Part shown: one piece after another, positions 24,133 to 35,519 of the stretch
Position numbering within the stretch: position 1 is the stretch's first letter
How the letters are laid out: the number at the start of each line of letters is the position of its first letter
Assembly (NCBI RefSeq): GCF_030272615.1
Contig: NC_081410.1
Coordinates: forward strand, 504,920,942 to 504,984,941
Source: Cryptomeria japonica
Lineage: Eukaryota; Streptophyta; Pinopsida; Cupressales; Cupressaceae
Reading direction: 5' to 3'
DNA length: 64,000 nt
Position numbers and translations under genes: made by a program
The notes under the pieces: model-generated
What the model was told of the DNA's origin: nothing
The model's input: the letters and a program-made list of their open reading frames with translations, nothing else
The model's database searches: none

Positions 24133-24758
24133 ACAAAAGAACAAAAAGGAACAAAAACATGAAAAGACACCTAATCTAAAAAAACGCAAGGAGAGAAAAC
24201 TAATTCACCAACCTGGTGAATCGAAAATCAAACGGACGCCAAGAAAGAGAGCTCGGGAGTCCGAAGGTTCATGACTTGGAGTTGTGGAGGAGAAACTCTA
24301 AATGCACAAATGAACTGAAAAAGTTCATTATCTCCTATATATAGCCTCCCAAAACCCTTCCGTATGAAAACCATAAACATGACCCCGGGACTCCAGGGTT
24401 TCGGGGTCGACAGACCCAAGACCTCGGGACTCCGAGACTCCAGAGTTCCGAGGTCAGAACAACAAGGAACCTCGGGACTCTGGGATCCCGGAGTTCTGAG
24501 GCAAAACCAAAAGAACCTCAGGACTCCGGAATTCTGGAGTTCCAAGGTAAAACCCTAAAGGGACCTCGGGACTCCGGGATTTCAGAGTTCCGAGGTCAAC
24601 ACCAAAAAGAACCTCGGGACTCCGGAGTTCTGAGGTAAAAACAAAAAGAACCTCAGGATTCCGGGACTCCGGAGTTCCGAGGTAAAAACAAAAAAAGGGG
24701 GGGTCCATATTTTGACTCAAGAAAACCAAATAAGGAAATAGATATGATAGGCATAACA
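24133..24758 (+). repeat. Gypsy-type LTR, copy B
   Basis: Direct-repeat partner of 1-635, including the leader AACCTGGTGAAT region, the TATATATAG box (about 24337) and the CATAACA end. Unlike copy A it is followed by AGTCTAC and no primer site, as expected of a 3' LTR or solo LTR. Confidence 0.75.
24380..24690. repeat. Palindromic ~47-bp tandem array in LTR B
   Basis: Same array as 245-570. The unit CCTCGGGACTCCGGAGTTC near 24614 is a near-perfect inverted repeat. Units differ between copies A and B by substitutions more than by number. Confidence 0.7.
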
Positions 24759-25590
24759 AGTCTACAAACATGCTCTGCTAGGAGCGAATCTTGTTAAAGA
24801 TCCCAAAGCTATGTTAGGAGCTATACCCTGTTAAAGGTAGTACCCTATTAGGAGTAACCTCGGTAGAGGATTTCTGAATCCAAACTAATGGATCACTTGG
24901 TTAGAGGATTTGTAAAATGAGGCTTGTTAGAGCTTACCCGGTTAGGGGTTTTGAATGTTATAGTGATAAGAAAACAACAGGTGGTGTGATCTAGAAGTAG
25001 CACAACTTGCTTGAATAGATCCTCTTATGCGCACTCAAAACTGCATTAGCAACATACTCTGTGACTTAACTCTTTTGTATTCACATCAAATCATCTCATA
25101 TCATATATCATCATACTTACAAAATAGTTCATCGTAATGTCATTATATAAACATTTAGATTTCATGTCAGCCTTAGAAATTATATCATAATTTCCTAGGT
25201 ACAGTGTATCTGGAAAATAAAACATAACTCATCACAAAATACCGCCAAAATTTGTCAGTTAGGATAACTCATCATGATCGGTGATAACTCATCACACAAT
25301 CAATTAATACCGGTTGGAGTTAACCTCTCTCAACATATAAACCGATTGTCCTCCATTGCTTCTTCGATAATCTCTGCTGGATCTTCAAGTTGGTGTCGAG
25401 ACATTCACGTATATATCGGTTGACAACATGTACCAGTTTGACACCATCACAAGCAAAACTTATAATACCGGTAGCAATATAATACAAATAATTTTGAAGT
25501 AACACCGGTAGACAAACATATGTGTGTGTGTACATGTTCCATCAATGACAACATATGAAGTCATTCATTACAATCATTATCAAGCCAACA
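24759..25590 (-). repeat. Reversed copia-like LTR
   Basis: On the minus strand it starts TGTTGGCTTGATAATG at 25590, preceded by TGTGGGAGAGG (25595-25605), a polypurine-like tract. Motifs such as TGTTGTCATTGATG, GCTCTGCTAGGAGC and ACCCGGTTAGGGG parallel the copia LTR at 2807-4410 read in reverse. It is therefore a diverged relative of that LTR family. Its far end is unclear and may be cut by LTR B. No copia pol accompanies it. Confidence 0.6.
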
Positions 25591-26265
25591 AAAACCTCTC
25601 CCACAATGGAAATGGTAGCTCCTTTTTATAGGAAGAATGGGCTAATGGATTGTCAAGAATGAATGTCTTAAGAAGGGTTAAGACTGACTCCCATAAGCTT
25701 GGGTGGATCAAAGGCTTCTCAACCCATGAGGTGTTGACAAGTTTCAACATGGGAAAGCTTGAGAAGAATATGGAGTGTAAGGAAGATTGAGCCATAATGG
25801 CTTTCTTTGTCCTCACACTCCAAAGAGGGTGGAAGAAAAGAATAAAATAATTCTTTGAAGCGACCCTTTCTAAGAAAGCCCATGTGGGTTTTCTTGCCAA
25901 AATGAGAAGGCTTTTAAGGCTTTGTAAGACAAGTGGGAAGTCATTAATTGCAAAGAAAGTGACCCTTCCCTAATCCCTTGGATCAAGAATGTGCATTTGA
26001 TTAGATGTGGATTAGGAATGATTAGAACAAAGGTTATTAGACAAGTTGGAAAAGTGGGAGGAGGCAAGTGGATGGAGAGAAATTAATTAAATAAAAAAGA
26101 AATAGTAATTAATTACATGTGCAAGAAGTAGATAAAAGGTTACTTAAATAAATACCAAATATTTATTTAATTTGTTAGGAAGAAGAGGGATAATTTGAAT
26201 TAATTAAATAATGATTTTTATTCATTTAATTAATATTTAGATTGTGGCTTATGAATGATAAAGGG
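25591..26265. other. AT-rich spacer, no gene seen
   Basis: Internal sequence of a non-autonomous LTR element or plain spacer. Rich in TTAATTAAAT. The 106-codon minus-strand frame at 25580-25900 has no family motif and overlaps the polypurine tract. Confidence 0.4.
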
Positions 26266-26458
26266 GCATCTTTGGATGCATTTTGTGTCATTTTGAAAAG
26301 TTTTGGTTTTTGAGTTGTTTTAATTTGTTTTGAGCAAATAAGGTCATTTGAGACTATTTGGGGTCATTTGAAGACCATTTTAGTATGTTTAGGTGTTTAA
26401 ATGCAAACATTGCTAAAAGTTGTCAATGTTGTCAAAAACTTACAAATGTTGTCATTAG
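26266..26458 (+). repeat. LTR-like repeat, first copy, left half
   Basis: GCATCTTTGGATGCATTTTG through GTTGTCATTAGT matches 34121-34314. The copy is interrupted by the LINE and continues at 32697. Confidence 0.75.
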
Positions 26459-26474
26459 TGTTAATAAAGGAGTT
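26459..26474. repeat. Target-site duplication, left copy
   Basis: TGTTAATAAAGGAGTT occurs here and at 32681-32696, exactly flanking the LINE. Confidence 0.88.
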
Positions 26475-26575
26475 GGAATAAAAGGGTAAAAACTTTATTG
26501 AAAATCAGAAACAAGAATTACAAAGAGACCTAGAGCCCTGAGACCCCAGGAAAGAACCACCAAACCAGCCCCAGA

Positions 26576-29500
26576 TCATCCAACTTCATAACCATCCATG
26601 TCCTCAGTAAAAATCTTCTGCAAGTCCTGACAGTAATCCCTGGAGAGATGCTCCCAACCTTCAACTTTCCAATCCCTACCATGTTCCGAGGCCCACTTGG
26701 CCAAACAATCAGCTGTTCTATTCCATTCACAAGGGATGTGGATGAAAAACACTTGCTCCATTAAAGAGCTAATTTGGAGAATCTGTTGAACAATCCTTGC
26801 CAACTGCCACTGAATCCCACTCACCTTCTGCTTAGTCAATAGGTTAACAACAATTTGTGAGTCCGATTCATAAATCACCTTCCTTCGTCCCAACTCCCAA
26901 GCACGCTCAAGGGCATAGAGAATTGCAAATCCCTCTATAAAGTTGTTAGACTACCACCCTTTATGCATCGAAAAGAGGAAAATAACCTCCCCCCTGCTAT
27001 TCCTGCCAACACCACCAACTCCAGCAGGGCCTGGGTTACCCCTAGATGAGCCATCAATGTTAATCTTGATGAACTCATCCTGAGGGGGTATCCACCTTCC
27101 CACCCTTTACACCTTCTTCATGGCCCATCTACCTCTCCTAACACAAGCTGAGGCTGGAGACAACTCCCGCAGACCAAGCCTACTCACAATATCAACCTCA
27201 TCTCTACCCAAAGGAAAATTCACGTCACATTTTGCTTCCACAGTCTCCCAGATCATTGCAATGATCATATTCCAAACTTGTTGAATAAACAATCTGACCT
27301 CATGAAAGATCCACTTGTTTCTCTCGAGCCAGATCTTCCATAGAATGAAGATGGGCCCAATATACTAGATAGTCTGTAGGAAGGAGGACATGATAGGAGG
27401 TCTACCCAAACTGCTCCAGAACTCCACCAGAGAGTCCACGTGGATACAAGGATGCTTCCACACCCCCCACCAATAATGCCAAATAAGTAGAGAGAAGGGG
27501 CATCTGAAGAACAGGTGTGAGGAATCTTCCTCCCCATTACCACACAAAACACAGATAGAGGGCCCCAGAAATCCCTACTTGCGGATATTATCTCAGGCAA
27601 GACATCTATTCAAAGCCAAAGTCCAAGAAAAGCAATTATACTTCGGCCAAGACACATTGCTCCACACCTTCTTCCACTAGTTCACCTCTCTTCCCTCAAA
27701 TCTTGGGTACAAAAATTCTTGATATCCACTAGCCACCGTGAACATGCCTTCAGGATTTGGAGACCAAGCCAACCCATCCCTACCCTTGAGGGAGCTACAA
27801 TGTTTACTCGCCAAAATGCCTTGCAGCTCTGCACACTCTTCCTCCAGCCCAACAACTGGCCACTCATCAGGAGTCTTCCACCTCTCCAAATCCAGCCGTC
27901 CACACCTATAAACAGCCTTGAAGTCACTCACCCTTGACCATCCAGCCTCCAAAAACCTTTGGCATAGGGTCCCAAGGTTAGGGAACTGATCAAGAATGGG
28001 AGGATATCCATTGAAAGAGTCATTCCAGAAAAGGACCTCTTCCCCCCTCCAGCAAATCCAAAAGAGTCCTACCTTAATGAGAGAAGCCCCCCTCTTGAGA
28101 GTATACCAGATCGAAGAGCCCTTTCCCTCAAGCGGATATCTAAGGATTTCCTCCATCGGGACCCTCTGCATATATTTGTTGGCCAAAATCCTAGCCCAGC
28201 TCCGATCCTGCTCAACACACCACCTCCAGTACAATTTAGCCGCCAGAGCCTCCCCAAAAAGAACAGATTATCTTAAACCAAGCCCCCCCGACTGCTTCAG
28301 GCTACATACCAAGTCCCAATTAACAAGGCTCCATTTTGAAGAGGAGAGATTGCTTGCCCATAAAAATTGCCTAGCTAGAGAATCCAGACCCTTCAAGAAC
28401 CACTTAGGAGCCACATGAAGAATACAACGATAGATTAGAAGAGCCTGAACCACTAACTGAATCAATTGAACCCTCCCAACAAAGGATAGCCATCTACGAG
28501 TCTAGTGTTCAACCTTCGTGTGGAATTTATCCAATATACCCTGCCAAGAATCCCTAGGAGGGTTACCAGGAGAGATAGGAATACCCAAATAAATCAAGGG
28601 CAGGGAGCCAACTTGGAATCTCAAGATAAGAGCAATCCTCCTTTGAATAGTTTCAGGAGTGTTGAAAAAGAGGATAGAAGACTTGTCCTCGTTGATCAGC
28701 TATCCTGATGCCGCAAGATAAACATCCAAGACCATACATAGATTATTAGCTTCTCTAATCTGAGCAAGCCCCATAAGAGTCGTGTCATCCACAAACTACA
28801 AATAGGACTGCGACTACAAGTCATTACCCCATCTCCAACCCTGAATAATACCCAGGCCTAGATTATGCTTAATCAGCCTCCCCATACCCTCAGTCAGAAG
28901 AATGAATAGATAAGGAGAGAGGGGGTCCCCCTGACAGAGACCCCTAGACGCACCAAACAGCTCAGTATGATCTCCATTGATAAGCATAGAGAAAGAAGTA
29001 ATCATAAAACAACTCATAACCCACTGGATCCACTCATCAGCAAAACCAAACGCCTTGAGGATCTTCTGAAGGAAGGACCACCAAATTCTGTCAGATGCCT
29101 TAGCCATATCCAGCTTGATAAACATAGCTTTTTCCTTGGAGGTTGCCATAGAGTGAATGGTCTCTGTAGCAATGACAACCCCATCCAAAATTTGATGCCC
29201 TTCCACAAACCCACTCTGCTCCTCAGAGATAACATTCCCTAAACACTACTTCAATCTATCTGCTATCAGCTTAGAGATGATCTTATAAATCACATTGCAG
29301 AGAGAGATGGAGCGGAACTGGCCTAACCGGTCATCCCCCTCACACTTGGGGATAAGAGAAATGAAAGTCGCATTCAACGCCCTAAGCATTTGCTTATTCC
29401 TCTGGGATTCCTGCACAACCTCCAGTAAATCCAGCTTGATAATATCCCAGAATTCTTGAAAGAATTTAACTGGGAACCCATCCGGTCTAGGAGCTTTTCC

Positions 29501-30866
29501 TTTCCTCATGTGAAAGACAATCCTCTCAAATTCTTCCAACAAAATAGGACACAAAAGCTGCTCATTCATCTCCCCTAAGACAAGAGAAGGAATGCAAGCA
29601 AGAACCTGGTTCTCCTCCCCCGTTTCCCCCTAAGAGTCCTCCCTGAAGAGGGATCGAAAAAACAGAGACGCCCCTGCAAGGATAAGCATTGCTCACCTCT
29701 ATCATTAACCAGAACAGGGATGGAATTTCCATGCCTTCTAGCTTTCACTGAGTTGAAGAAGAAAGCAGAGTTCTTGTCCCCCTCCTCCAGCCAATCAATA
29801 CAAGCTCTCTGCTTCCAGTAAATTTCTCCCCTAAGCTCCCATTCCTCTACCACCTTGATAGCCCTGTCTTCCTCCTTGAGAAAGTCCTCAGATAAACCTT
29901 TCTCTCTAATTATGCTGGTGATCCCATTCAACACAATTTGAGTAGCTTTTTTAGCATGAAAAATGTTCCCGAAACCCTGTCGGTTCCACTGTTTGAGCTA
30001 AAACTTAACAAATTATAGCTTCTTGGCAAAAGAGTACATGGAAGTGCCAAAGGCCGACCTCCCTTTCCTCCACCACTCCGCTATAAGAGCCTGCAAAGTA
30101 GGATCCCGAAGCCACATAAGTTGGAATTTGAATGAAGGTGAGAGAGAAACTCGAGCCGAAGAAGAAACCAGCTTGATGGGCCAGTGATCTGGTCCTCTCC
30201 AGTCAAGAATCTCTGAACTGGTGGACCACCCCCCACCAATCCAAAAACTAGAAACCAAGAAATGATCCAACCTCTCTGCAATCCAATACTCTCCCACCCT
30301 CCTATTATTCTAGGTGAACAAACCATTACCAGGCTTAATGTCCACAAGCTACAACAAGGAAATATTATCCTGAAAAAGGAAAGATGAAGGTTCCAATCAC
30401 ATCACCCCCCCTTCTTTTCACTTAGCTCAAGGATGGCATTGAAGTCTCCTGCCATAATCCAAGGATGAAAAGGTACCAGCCTTCGCATACAGGAAATATG
30501 AGACCATAAGTTTTGCTTACTCTGAAGATCAGTGGGGGCATAGATGTTAGAAAACAAAATGAATTCCCCAGTCTCAAGACTAGAGATCACCCCGGATAAT
30601 GACGATCGGGAGGCAACCCACCAGACAAGGTGAAACCTTAAGGGGTTCCAAAGATAGGCCACCCCTCCAGAGGAACCATCTACCCCAACACACTAACACT
30701 CTCCTCGAGTCTACAGCTTCGGCACCAGGCCCATCATACTCTCCACAGTAAGTTTAGTTTCTTGCAAAAATATGACATCAAGTGAATGATTCCTAATAAA
30801 ATCCTGAACAACTTTTTGTCTAGGGCCGCTGTTCAAGCCCCTCACATTCCATGAAAGCACAATCAT
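26576..30866 (-). pseudogene. LINE ORF2: endonuclease, reverse transcriptase, RNase H
   Basis: Starts at ATG 30866 with the APE-type endonuclease signature (LSWNVRGLN, FLQETK), continues IMAGDFNAIL and GPDHWPIKL, then RT (FIKLDMAKASDRI, SRGLCQGDPLSPYLF, FVDDTTLM). A zinc-finger of the zf-RVT type follows (CGNGEEDSSHLFFRC), then an RNase H (INIDGSSRGNPGP, IEGFAILYALE, ESDSQIVVN, RTADCLAKWA). This order is typical of plant L1 elements, which copy their RNA at a nicked target. It has frameshifts near 30350 and 29600 and many stops, including TAG just before the FVDD box, so it is inactive. ORF1 lies immediately upstream, with the ORF2 ATG in ATGA overlapping a possible ORF1 stop. Confidence 0.9.
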
Positions 30867-32291
30867 TTTGGAGGATTGGAAAAGTGAGAATCCAAAGTCT
30901 TTACCGACCCTGACTCAACCAAATTCTCCCCCATCAATTTAATCTTGTCCAAATCCTTCTTTATGCCCACCTTTGAGCTCTTCTTTGATGCACTTTTCTT
31001 AATATCTTTCTAATGCAAACCCAAATGAGTGAAAGACTTATTGCTTTTGACCCCAGCCGGTTCCAATTTCAAATCTATCGGAGAGCCCTCCCCCTCAACC
31101 AAATTCACCTTAGAACCAGGAGTGAGTCTCAACTGAACCCCTACTGGATGATCCATCTCCATCTACTGGCTTCCAACCACTAGCAGGGTCTGGATAGGGT
31201 TCTCAATTACTCTTTCTAGAGCCCCCCCTGATGCACCTTGATCCAAAGGGGTTAGCCTCAGATTAACTTCCTTATGGCAAAGGTCATCCAAGGCTTCAAA
31301 TCTGTTGAAGGTGTCCTCCTCCTGTCTCTCCTGCAAAGGCTTCTTTTGTCCCCAGTTCCTGTTCTTTGTCTTAACCAGGACAAAACCATCAAAACCCCCA
31401 GCCTCAACAGACATAGCAGCTTTCCCTTTGTGAGCCCTATCTTGGCTTGGTTTTGACTGCTAAGGTTGGCGCACCACCGGTTTATATCTAGGGCACTTAT
31501 GCTGTAAATGACCATACTCATGATACAATCGGCAATGAAAAGGTAAAGTCTCATAATCTAACTGTTGAACCCAAGAAAAAGATCCTGCACACATATCTAT
31601 AGCATCCAACAAGGTTTTACTAAGATCAATTTCAACACAGATACGCGCAAAGGTCATTACCTTTCTCCCCAGGGTTTGCGTAGAGGATCCCACTGGCTTC
31701 CCAAGCAGAGTGGCAAGCATCTGGAGAACATCTTCCTGGCAGCATTCCACAAGAAAACGTGGTAAACGAACCCACACAGGAACCCTATTCGGGAGCTCCT
31801 CCGAAGGGTTAAACCCCGCATGCCAAGGTTTGATGAACAACCCCACCTGGTTGTAAAAATAACGGACCACCTTCGAAGACCCTATTGTGATCCTCCATGC
31901 AGTTGAAGGTAACCATGAAGTAGTTGTTTGCCAACAACATAATCTCCATTTCCCCCTTCAGGGCCCAAGTCCTTTGTGCACAGTTTTCCAAAAACTACAA
32001 AGAAACCCTCATTCCAAAAAAATTGCAATATAGCGAGTGTTTTGAAAAATATTCGATGTCCTCTGCTATCATCTCAGGAGGAATAACCAGCTTTGGCCTC
32101 TCACTGCATCTCTCCAAGCAACCATTAATCTTCAAAATGTGAGAGCTACCCGCACTACAAGATCCCACGTCTGGGGAGAAAAGGTTATTACTGAATGTCT
32201 TCATGCTCTATGATGGGGATTTTGATCCCACCGCAACACGAAAATCCAAGGCTGGTTGATCCTTCGAAGCTTCCCCGCCAATACTCATCAT
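30867..32291 (-). pseudogene. LINE ORF1: DUF4283 and CCHC nucleic-acid-binding protein
   Basis: Likely ATG at 32291. The N-terminal half has the DUF4283 pattern of plant LINE ORF1 (WALKGEMEIMLLANNYFMV, RVFEGGP, NRVPVWVRLPRF, ICVEIDLSK). It is followed by a knuckle, CRLYHEYGHLQHKCP, and a low-complexity charged tail that leads to ORF2. In-frame stops and a shift near 31870 break it. The product would bind the element's RNA. Confidence 0.8.
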
Positions 32292-32680
32292 AAAACTCAA
32301 ACAGGATGAAACCCTAAACCCCAAAGGGGCCCGAAAGAAATAGAAACCCCCAAAACTCCAACCCTCCCCAACACACTTGGGATGGAGGTCCACCCGTGGC
32401 CCCTAGCCCCAATGGAACTTGCTGCCTGCTAAGAATGGCGGCTGAGCTACGCAGCCTGCACCCACTCGTAGACCGCCACACGTATCCCCTCCGCCCTCTG
32501 CTGCTCCCCACACTACCCAGACCCCCTCGCACTGCACAGCCTCCTCTGCGCACCCTGGACTCCCTGTGAACACCCCCGATCATGAGCTAGGGCCTCGGTG
32601 CCCTAGCTCGACCCTTTGCAACACTTGCCCGCGTGGCATCTCCCTCTGTCCGCATCCGGTAAATTTTGGGGATCCTGTAT

Positions 32681-32696
32681 TGTTAATAAAGGAGTT
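32681..32696. repeat. Target-site duplication, right copy
   Basis: Same 16 bases as 26459-26474. Confidence 0.88.
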
Positions 32697-33437
32697 AATG
32701 GTTGGTTGTGAAGTTCAAAAATGGTTGTAAAATGGTAAATGTGTAATGTAATCTCAAGCACAGAGGTTGGGGAAGGATTAAATGAGAAGAAACAACATTT
32801 TTGCATGTTTTCACTACATTTTCATTCTAAAACTCAAGTGGTACGACCTAGTACAAACTAGTACAGGTCTAAAACTTACATGGGTGGAAAGATGATTTTA
32901 TTTCAGATATTTTTCATTTTTACTATTCCTAAATAAAATATTGTTTGATAGGTCTAATAATCCAATCTTCCTAACAGACCTATTCAGAAACTAGGGTTTC
33001 CAGTTTTGATAAAAAATTCACTTCTCTTGTTTGGCATGACCTGAAAAATGCTAAAAATTTCAGGAAACCTTTATTTTTTCATCCTCTAATGGATTCCAAA
33101 ATCTTATCATGATTTCTTTCGACCATGAAAAGTTATGGGTGACTTTTACAAAGAAAACTCTGTCAAAAAAAGAAAAATAGCTTGTTGCTAGAGGGTTTGA
33201 CAAAATCTTTACATAGTTTGGTCATGGTTGGGTGTAGAGTCATTGAGATATGTTATAAAATAATTGAAGTGTTCAAGAACTCATATATGATTTCATCCTT
33301 CATTTTTTAATGCCTATTAGGCCACTATAGCAATGTTCCCAACTTGAATTAGGTTGCACCAAATCATGATTTGCAATTAGTCTTTGTATGAAATATGTAA
33401 AAAGAGTCAAGTTGATCTAAGTTGAGTTTCTGCTACA
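32697..33437 (+). repeat. LTR-like repeat, first copy, right half, ending at a primer site
   Basis: Continues the repeat broken by the LINE (AATGGTTGGTTGTGAAGTTC matches 34326 onward). Similarity to the second copy is seen only to about 32800. The rest is AT-rich and ends TGCTACA six bases before a tRNA-iMet-type primer site, so the whole unit behaves as a 5' LTR. Confidence 0.6.
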
Positions 33438-33443
33438 TAATTT

Positions 33444-33455
33444 TGGTATCAGAGC
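33444..33455 (+). promoter_or_regulatory. Primer-binding site (tRNA-iMet type)
   Basis: TGGTATCAGAGC after TACATAATTT. Identical to the copia primer site at 4413. Confidence 0.8.
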
Positions 33456-33638
33456 CCAAAATATCTAGGCATGAGAAATTAATTATGTTGATTGGCATTT
33501 GGTTCAGTATGTGTGTTGCAGATTGACAAGTTGAGAAGAGCTTGGATACCAAAAGACTAGGCAAGGAAGAAGGAAAGAAAGAAATCCCTAGGTGAGGTAC
33601 CACGAGAAGAAGATAGGAAAAGAGAAAAGGAAGACAAG

Positions 33639-34110
33639 ATGAAAGAAAACAAGATAATACAAGTTGAAAAGTTTGATAGGAAAATGTCAAAGCTGAAAAA
33701 AAGTATTAAGCATGTAGTATTCAATAATATAGGATTAGATGACAAGTTTGAAAGAGATATGGTAGAGTTCAGGAATTACATTAAGCATATAGTACAACAG
33801 TGGCTTGGGGAAGAATACCAAGGATCTGTTGGGTATTGGCCCATGCATAATAAATTTAAATGGCCCATAAAGATGATTTTTCACAAAAGGCGAAAGCAAA
33901 GGATGGTTACTTTGAAAAGAGAAGATGAAACAAAGGAAGAAGAGACATTCCTTGACATGGACATGAATGAATATCAAGGGTGTTTTCAAGCAAGCGTAGA
34001 ATTCATGGAAGAACAATGTTCTCAAGTAGACACAAATTCAAAGGTCCATTGGCAAGAGTTACATTCAAGAAACCGCAGCAAGTTGGTGGTGATCAGACAA
34101 TTGATAAGAA
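33639..34110 (+). pseudogene. Small lysine-rich gag-region ORF, unrecognised
   Basis: A frame rich in Lys, Glu and Met (MSKLKKSIKHVVF, HKRRKQRMVTLKRED) shortly after the primer site, in the position of gag. A second frame, GPLARVTFKKPQQVGG, seems to take over near 34040, suggesting a frameshift. No capsid or zinc motif is visible. It is cut by the second LTR-like copy at 34121. Confidence 0.35.
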
Positions 34111-34120
34111 GATGGGTGAG

Positions 34121-34418
34121 GCATCTTTGGATGCATTTTGTAGCATGTTGAAAAGTTTTGGTTTTTGAGTTGTTTTTATTTGTTTTAATAAAATAAGGTC
34201 ATTTGAGACCATTTGGGGTAATTTGAAGACCATTCTATTATGTTTAGGTGTTTAAATGTAAATGTTGCTAAAAGTTGTCAATGTTGTCAAAGTGTTATAA
34301 ATGTTGTCATTAGTTTTAAGTTAATGGTCGGTTGGGAAGTTGAAAAATGGTTCTAACATGATAATTATGTAATGCAATCTCAATTACAAAGGTTGGGGAA
34401 GGATTGAATGAGAATAAA
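34121..34418 (+). repeat. LTR-like repeat, second copy (unbroken at the LINE site)
   Basis: Aligns with 26266-26474 joined to 32697-32800 and lacks the LINE, so it is a diverged relative of the pre-insertion site. It reads TTAGTTTTAAGTTAATGG where the first copy has the target sequence. Confidence 0.75.
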
Positions 34419-34737
34419 CATCATTAGGCAGACTAAAGAAGTCATGAAAGATACAGAGACGATCTTGAGATATGTTTTTCTCAAAAACCAATATGAAGTT
34501 GTTCCTGAGAAAGATCATGATGATTCTCCTAAATATGGTCTAAAAACTCAGAGCATGCCATCCCAAGGTGAGCAGACAAAGGTTGACACTCCTATTATGG
34601 AAGTGCAGATAATTGATCAAGTAGAGGTGAATGATCTGGAAGATGCCAAGGATGAGGATACACAAAATCCTCTAGATCAACCCATGGATACAATGCCCTC
34701 AGTTGAGAACCAAGCTCTGGTTGTTGATGATGCATGA
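34408..34737 (+). CDS. Acidic ORF fragment, unrecognised
   Basis: A 109-codon open frame, strongly acidic towards its end (DLEDAKDEDTQN, then VVDDA). It stops at TGA 34735-34737, and that stop overlaps the ATG of the next frame (ATGA). It may be the N-terminal linker of the following ORF, separated by one frameshift. No family recognised; the first residues lie in the LTR-like repeat, so the true start is uncertain. Confidence 0.4.
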   Translation: MRINIIRQTKEVMKDTETILRYVFLKNQYEVVPEKDHDDSPKYGLKTQSMPSQGEQTKVDTPIMEVQIIDQVEVNDLEDAKDEDTQNPLDQPMDTMPSVENQALVVDDA

Positions 34738-35519
34738 CTAGAAAGGTCAAGACAGAAGTTGATGCAAAAGATAAAAGGGATGTAGCAAGAGACGTTGCAG
34801 ATGATGTAAAAGATTTTTTGGAAAAAGACAAGAAATTTTTTGATGATCCGACATTGTCACAAGGGGCAAATAACTTAGATTCTCTCTATCTGATTCAGAA
34901 GCTAAAGTTAGCATCACTTGCACAGGATAAGGCTAGAGAGGAGATCTTAAAGTATCACATAGAAGACAGTGAGCTTGTGAGTCTTGCATCTGGTATTCCT
35001 GAGAAAATAATGCCTACATTTCAAAAGGATACATCTGATTCCCCTTCTGGCCAGCTGAAAAGTTTGATCAATTCGGTGAGAACTCATTTTGAGTCATTGG
35101 AGAAGTCAGCTGAGGTAAAGGTCCATAGTGAATTTAATGCTAAAAGGCTTTGGAAATTGAAAACAATGATTGTCGATGATAGAGTTACATTATATACTTG
35201 TATTAAGAGCGTTCAAGATGCATTGTCTGAAGGTGGTAACATTTACAAATCATGTCTATCATTGTCTAAGTTCACTGAGAATATTGAGAAGCAGTCCAAG
35301 GAGCATGAAAAGCAATTAGCAAGAATATCTCAGTCATTTGATCCCCTGTCAATTTTTGTGAGCAGTCAAGAAGATCAGGTAATATCCTTGCTTGACAAAA
35401 TTAAGAGTTTGAGCCATGACAAGGAGAGGATTATTGGTAGATTTGGTGAACTACAGAGTCATATCACTCCCAAGTTAGACACTATGCTTAGTGCTCTGAA
35501 GGATGCTCAGGATGCTTAG
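34734..35519 (+). CDS. Intact coiled-coil-type ORF, 261 codons, unrecognised
   Basis: One of the few uninterrupted frames in the window, from ATG 34734 to TAG 35517-35519. It is highly charged and rich in Lys, Asp, Ser and Leu. An N-terminal helical segment (DVARDVADDVKDFLEKDKKFF) and long C-terminal heptad-like stretches (ENIEKQSKEHEKQLARI, QVISLLDKIKSLSHDKE) suggest a coiled coil. Its context, downstream of a primer site and upstream of a copia-type LTR end, suggests a non-autonomous LTR element. A short stretch (FNAKRLWKLK...SEGGNIYKSC) resembles MNAAKIRLFL...QAGGALATC of the minus-strand accessory ORF near 15990-16090, so the two may be related. No function can be assigned. Confidence 0.5.
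   Translation: MTRKVKTEVDAKDKRDVARDVADDVKDFLEKDKKFFDDPTLSQGANNLDSLYLIQKLKLASLAQDKAREEILKYHIEDSELVSLASGIPEKIMPTFQKDTSDSPSGQLKSLINSVRTHFESLEKSAEVKVHSEFNAKRLWKLKTMIVDDRVTLYTCIKSVQDALSEGGNIYKSCLSLSKFTENIEKQSKEHEKQLARISQSFDPLSIFVSSQEDQVISLLDKIKSLSHDKERIIGRFGELQSHITPKLDTMLSALKDAQDA

Larger units (their letters stand above)
26475..32680 (-). mobile_element. Full-length plant L1-type LINE, minus strand
   Basis: A 6.2-kb element flanked by 16-bp perfect target duplications. Reading leftward it has a GC-rich 5' region, ORF1, ORF2 with endonuclease, RT, zinc-knuckle and RNase H, and a 3' end with an AATAAA signal (near 26500) and an A-rich tail. It splits an LTR-like repeat whose uninterrupted relative lies at 34121-34418. 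Both ORFs are broken. Confidence 0.92.

Noticed and set aside
23682-24170. Minus-strand 162-codon ORF
   Set aside because: Product of the GC-rich minisatellite, with repeated FHPGTPEFR-like segments and no sign of a real protein.
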